Positions 61,237-64,000 of a DNA stretch of 64,000 bases are shown one piece after another; the stretch's first letter is position 1, and each line of letters opens with the position of its first letter. The notes under the pieces are model-generated. The model was not told the DNA's origin. It was given only the letters and a program-made list of their open reading frames with translations, and ran no database searches. The DNA is from Oceanobacillus iheyensis HTE831. GTDB taxonomy: Bacteria > Bacillota > Bacilli > Bacillales > Amphibacillaceae. The DNA lies in the NCBI RefSeq assembly GCF_000011245.1, contig NC_004193.1:350501-414500 (forward strand), given 5' to 3'. The position numbers were made by a program, and so were the translations under genes.

Positions 61237-61447
61237 CCTGCAGTAAAATAGTATGATTTTGTCTAAAAATGACTAGACTTAGAGTGAAAAATGAAGCTAT
61301 GAGTTGCGTTATAGTTAACTCTAAGTTATAAAATAATATTATAAAAATGAATAATAGCTTTAATCTATTTAGATTACTAGAAACTTCGAATAAAAAGTAA
61401 TTAACTAAATGAAAAACTAAAAGGTTGGGATAGAAATTATAAAGCGA

Positions 61448-62581
61448 TTGTTTTTACTGCTGTTAATAATATTATTGGCTTTTTGGACAAAACCATATTG
61501 GGAAGATACTGTTCGTGAAATTATTCCTGAATCAGTCAGTGACACCTTTCATTCTGCAACGGATGATCTTACGAATCAAAATATTGATTATGAATTTGAC
61601 TTTGACTTCGATAGAGTAAAAGATCAGGTTTCTATGCTTTACTCGTCCGTTATTGATTCTATTCAAAATGCAGAGCAAGAACCTCAGACAGAACCAGTAG
61701 AAAAGCCTGAATTGACAACTCCTGATGAACAATCATTTTCTGTTGGGAATGTAGAACTAGGAGATACAAAAGCCGTAGTCGAAGAGATGTATGGAGAACC
61801 CATGCGTGAAAATGCAAACGAGTATGGAGTACAATGGTCTACTTATCATGAAAATTATCAAAATTTTATGATGGTTGCATATGATGAGCAAGATGTAGTG
61901 CGAGGGTTATTTACTAATCAGGATTTAATTTCTTCACAGCATAATGTAGAATTAGGTGTTCCGAAAACCGTTGTAAATGAAGCACTTGGTGAGCCAGAGG
62001 AAGTAATTCGTAATGGTTGGTTTAACTATCAAATCAATAGCGAAGGTGAATATGATATCTATCACATGGATGGGAGTTATGTTACTGTTTTCTATGACAT
62101 TCATGAAAACGATGAAATGACAGCTATTCAATTAATAGATGAGAACTTAGAGTCCTCAAAAAAAGCACTCTATACGCCTAGTAGTGAGTCATTAAAAGAA
62201 GGTTTTGAATATCAGTTATTTGACTTAACCAATGCTACTCGCGTAAACCATGGATTATCAGTATTAGAATGGAATGAAAATGTACGGGAAACTGCAAGGG
62301 ATCACAGTACGGATATGGCAGAGAATCAATACTTTAGTCATACTAATCAAGAGGGGCAGTCACCTTTTGATCGAATGCGAGAAGATGAGATATCCTTTTT
62401 AAATGCTGGAGAAAATTTAGCCTATGGGCAGTTTAGTAGTATATTTGCTCATCAGGGTCTAATGAATTCGCAAGGTCACCGTGAGAATATCGTAAATAAT
62501 AGATTTACCGAGTTAGGGATTGGTGTGGACTTTAACGACGACAATCAGCCGTTTTACACGGAGAATTTTTTAGATAAGTAA
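61448..62581 (+). CDS. CAP-domain exported protein (YlbC-like)
   Basis: A 377-residue protein with an N-terminal membrane helix (residues 1-13 in this frame), an acidic linker, a CAP-associated N-terminal domain with two similar parts (VELGDTKAVVEEMYGEP and VELGVPKTVVNEALGEP), and a C-terminal CAP/SCP domain (HSTDMAENQYFSHTNQEG, GENLAYG, HRENI). CAP proteins of Bacilli are linked to spores or the cell surface. The start is uncertain: TTG at 61448, or an in-frame ATT at 61436 that would give a normal IIKRLFLL signal start with GGGAT upstream. Confidence 0.82.
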   Translation: MFLLLLIILLAFWTKPYWEDTVREIIPESVSDTFHSATDDLTNQNIDYEFDFDFDRVKDQVSMLYSSVIDSIQNAEQEPQTEPVEKPELTTPDEQSFSVGNVELGDTKAVVEEMYGEPMRENANEYGVQWSTYHENYQNFMMVAYDEQDVVRGLFTNQDLISSQHNVELGVPKTVVNEALGEPEEVIRNGWFNYQINSEGEYDIYHMDGSYVTVFYDIHENDEMTAIQLIDENLESSKKALYTPSSESLKEGFEYQLFDLTNATRVNHGLSVLEWNENVRETARDHSTDMAENQYFSHTNQEGQSPFDRMREDEISFLNAGENLAYGQFSSIFAHQGLMNSQGHRENIVNNRFTELGIGVDFNDDNQPFYTENFLDK

Positions 62582-62587
62582 TATTTT

Positions 62588-62622
62588 AATCGTTTGGTGT
62601 TACTAGCCAAGCGATTTTTTAT
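62588..62622 (+). terminator. Terminator after the CAP-domain gene
   Basis: AATCGTTTGG with CCAAGCGATT (G-U allowed), then a T run. Confidence 0.8.
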
Positions 62623-62670
62623 TACATATTAGGAAAAGAGATTGGGAAAAAGAATATGAATGATATGTTT

Positions 62671-62716
62671 ACAAAAACCCCCCATTAGATTGCCTCGTAT
62701 CTAATGGGGGTTTTGT
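62671..62716. terminator. Strong stem-loop between convergent genes
   Basis: ACAAAA...CCCCC...ATTAGAT pairs with its complement at 62699-62716. A-rich and T-rich ends make it bidirectional. Confidence 0.75.
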
Positions 62717-62760
62717 GACTACGCCTATGATGTAAGAGAAATAGTCTAATTTACGAATTC

Positions 62761-62787
62761 ATGCCTTTCTAGATAAAAGGCATTTTA
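62761..62787. terminator. Second stem-loop before the aldo/keto reductase end
   Basis: ATGCCTTT with AAAGGCAT, then TTTT; a small TAACCA/TGGTTA hairpin follows at 62786-62801. Confidence 0.6.
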
Positions 62788-62805
62788 ACCAAAAATGGTT
62801 ATATC

Positions 62806-63648
62806 TTAAAACTCTTCATAAACTGCTGGGTCTTGATCTTTCATACGACCATCCACTTTTGATAGCTGATTAATAATAGACATTTCTTCATCAGATAATT
62901 CAAAATCAAAAATAGAAATGTTTTCGAGCTGTCTTGAAGGCGTTGCAGATTTAGGTATTGCAATCGCATCAAGTTGATAATGCCAACGTAAAATTATTTG
63001 AGATACCGTTCGGTTATGGTTCGAAGCGAGCTTTTGTAAAACAGGATGGTCTAATACATCATTTGTACGTGCCAATGGGCTCCAAGATTCGGTAGCGATT
63101 TGATGTTCTTGATGCCATTTACGCTGGTCTTCTTGGTTAAAGAAAGGATGTAATTCAATCTGGTTTATCGTTGGTAATTCCCCAGTTTCCTGTTTAAGTC
63201 GCTCTAAGTGTTCTGGTAAGAAATTACATACTCCGATAGAACGGATATATCCCCTGCGTTTGGCCTCAATTAAAGCTTGCCATGCTTCTACATATATATC
63301 TTGGATTGGATTTGGCCAGTGAATAAGATATAAGTCATAATAATCAAGGTTTGCTCGATATAAAGATTCTTGGATCGTAGTAACTGCTTTATCATAGTGA
63401 TGATATCGACCTGGTAGTTTAGAAGTAATAAGCAGCTGTTCTCGAGGTGTGGAACTTCTTCTAACCGCCTCACCAACAGTTCCTTCATTCTCATAGTTAT
63501 AGGCAGTGTCGATTAAACGATACCCATGATCAATGGCATTATTAATGGCTTGTACACCATCGTTACCATTTAAACGATAGGTTCCAAAACCTACTTTCGG
63601 AATGGTTAGTCCATCATGTAGTGTAACGTTTGGGATTTGATTTACCAT
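62806..63648 (-). CDS. Aldo/keto reductase (AKR5, YvgN/YtbE type)
   Basis: A 280-residue TIM-barrel oxidoreductase. The catalytic Asp and Tyr lie in LIDTAYNYENE, Lys in ITSKLPGRY and His in LIHWPNP; NADPH-binding IPKSATPSRQLENISIFDF is near the C-terminus. Relatives reduce glyoxal and methylglyoxal or 2,5-diketo-gluconate. The ATG at 63648 has GGAGAGG upstream; the longer frame from 63666 covers that site. Monocistronic. Confidence 0.9.
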   Translation of the reverse strand: MVNQIPNVTLHDGLTIPKVGFGTYRLNGNDGVQAINNAIDHGYRLIDTAYNYENEGTVGEAVRRSSTPREQLLITSKLPGRYHHYDKAVTTIQESLYRANLDYYDLYLIHWPNPIQDIYVEAWQALIEAKRRGYIRSIGVCNFLPEHLERLKQETGELPTINQIELHPFFNQEDQRKWHQEHQIATESWSPLARTNDVLDHPVLQKLASNHNRTVSQIILRWHYQLDAIAIPKSATPSRQLENISIFDFELSDEEMSIINQLSKVDGRMKDQDPAVYEEF

Positions 63649-63766
63649 GTAATCCTCTCCTTCCATATATAAACTATAGATTACGCTTGCATTATTAAAA
63701 ATTCAAACCATTTGCATAAAAGTGAATTTGATTATAAAAGGGTGAAGCACGTTTTACTGTATTTAA

Positions 63767-64000
63767 ATTAAACAAACGCTTACCGTTACATTTCGTCCAG
63801 GAGGTTCTCTAACTCCTACCCCTGTTACTACCATTCAAATTGACAATGTAACAGGTGTTCAATTCAAGCGACAGACGATCCTGAATCAGAAAGTGATATA
63901 TTTGACTTTTTACTTTCTCTTGGTTTAACTTGCTTTGATGACGACGACTTCGATTGCAAGAAAAAGAAACTATGTTGTGAGGGAGAAATCTTAAACAATC
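63767..64000 (+). pseudogene. Broken coat- or exosporium-like fragment at the right edge
   Basis: A frame without a start codon (a TAA just upstream) reads LTVTFRPGGSLTPTPVTTIQ and then shifts; from about 63856 another frame reads CSIQATDDPESESDIFDFLL and continues off the edge with CFDDDDFDCKKKKLCCEGE. The two halves together look like a short Cys- and Asp-rich spore-surface protein with a frameshift. No family is confirmed. Confidence 0.35.

Overview
The window looks like chromosomal DNA of a low-GC, Gram-positive, probably spore-forming member of the Bacillaceae, close in style to Oceanobacillus or Virgibacillus. The reasons are strong AGGAGG-type ribosome binding sites, frequent GTG and TTG starts, U-rich rho-independent terminators, a T-box ahead of ileS, and the lactate (lutABC), sortase D, CAP-domain and LctP gene families typical of that group. 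I see no rRNA, tRNA, prophage, complete insertion sequence or CRISPR array. This assignment is inference from content; no database was searched.

Layout. 0-8.9 kb: an ArsR-ArsI pair with three copies of one operator, a methyltransferase and TetR divergent from an SDR dehydrogenase, then a PH-domain protein, class D sortase, ROK kinase, acetyltransferase and small envelope proteins. 9-14.6 kb: an orphan DUF5082-like protein, a LOG-family protein, a PII-like domain protein, a lipoprotein with two DUF4181 membrane proteins, rsgA behind a nested-palindrome leader, and a DinB-fold protein. 14.6-19.2 kb: TetR divergent from an MMPL transporter that overlaps a secreted heptad-repeat protein. 19.3-25.3 kb: a DUF402 protein, an RNPP-like XRE-TPR regulator, a Nudix enzyme, a methyltransferase gene split by a ~200-bp repeat, and an HxlR / luciferase-like monooxygenase / FMN reductase group. 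25.3-32.1 kb: a 52-bp tandem repeat, then a two-component system with an ABC transporter, and an MFS exporter. 32.1-35.6 kb: a T-box and a type-2 isoleucyl-tRNA synthetase. 36-41.6 kb: a SulP transporter and uxaE-uxaC for hexuronates. 41.5-47.5 kb: an inverted-repeat element, then lctP-lutR-lutABC behind a LutR-type operator. 47.7-57.4 kb: a cupin protein, an intact and a decayed RibD/DHFR-fold gene, an AGCS symporter with a cre-like site, two acetyltransferases, an orphan N-hydroxylase, and a MerR-TipAS regulator with a classical 19-bp-spacer promoter. 57.4-61.2 kb: a deaminase, an NrtR-like regulator, pncB and nadE for NAD salvage. 61.4-64 kb: a CAP-domain protein, an aldo/keto reductase and a broken coat-like fragment.

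The most coherent units are lactate uptake and oxidation, hexuronate isomerisation and epimerisation, NAD salvage with its own regulator, methylarsenite detoxification, and an envelope-stress sensor with transporter. The least explained are the MMPL plus secreted heptad-repeat pair, the rsgA leader, the internal start in the MerR-TipAS gene, and several families of short interspersed repeats, some of which have broken genes.
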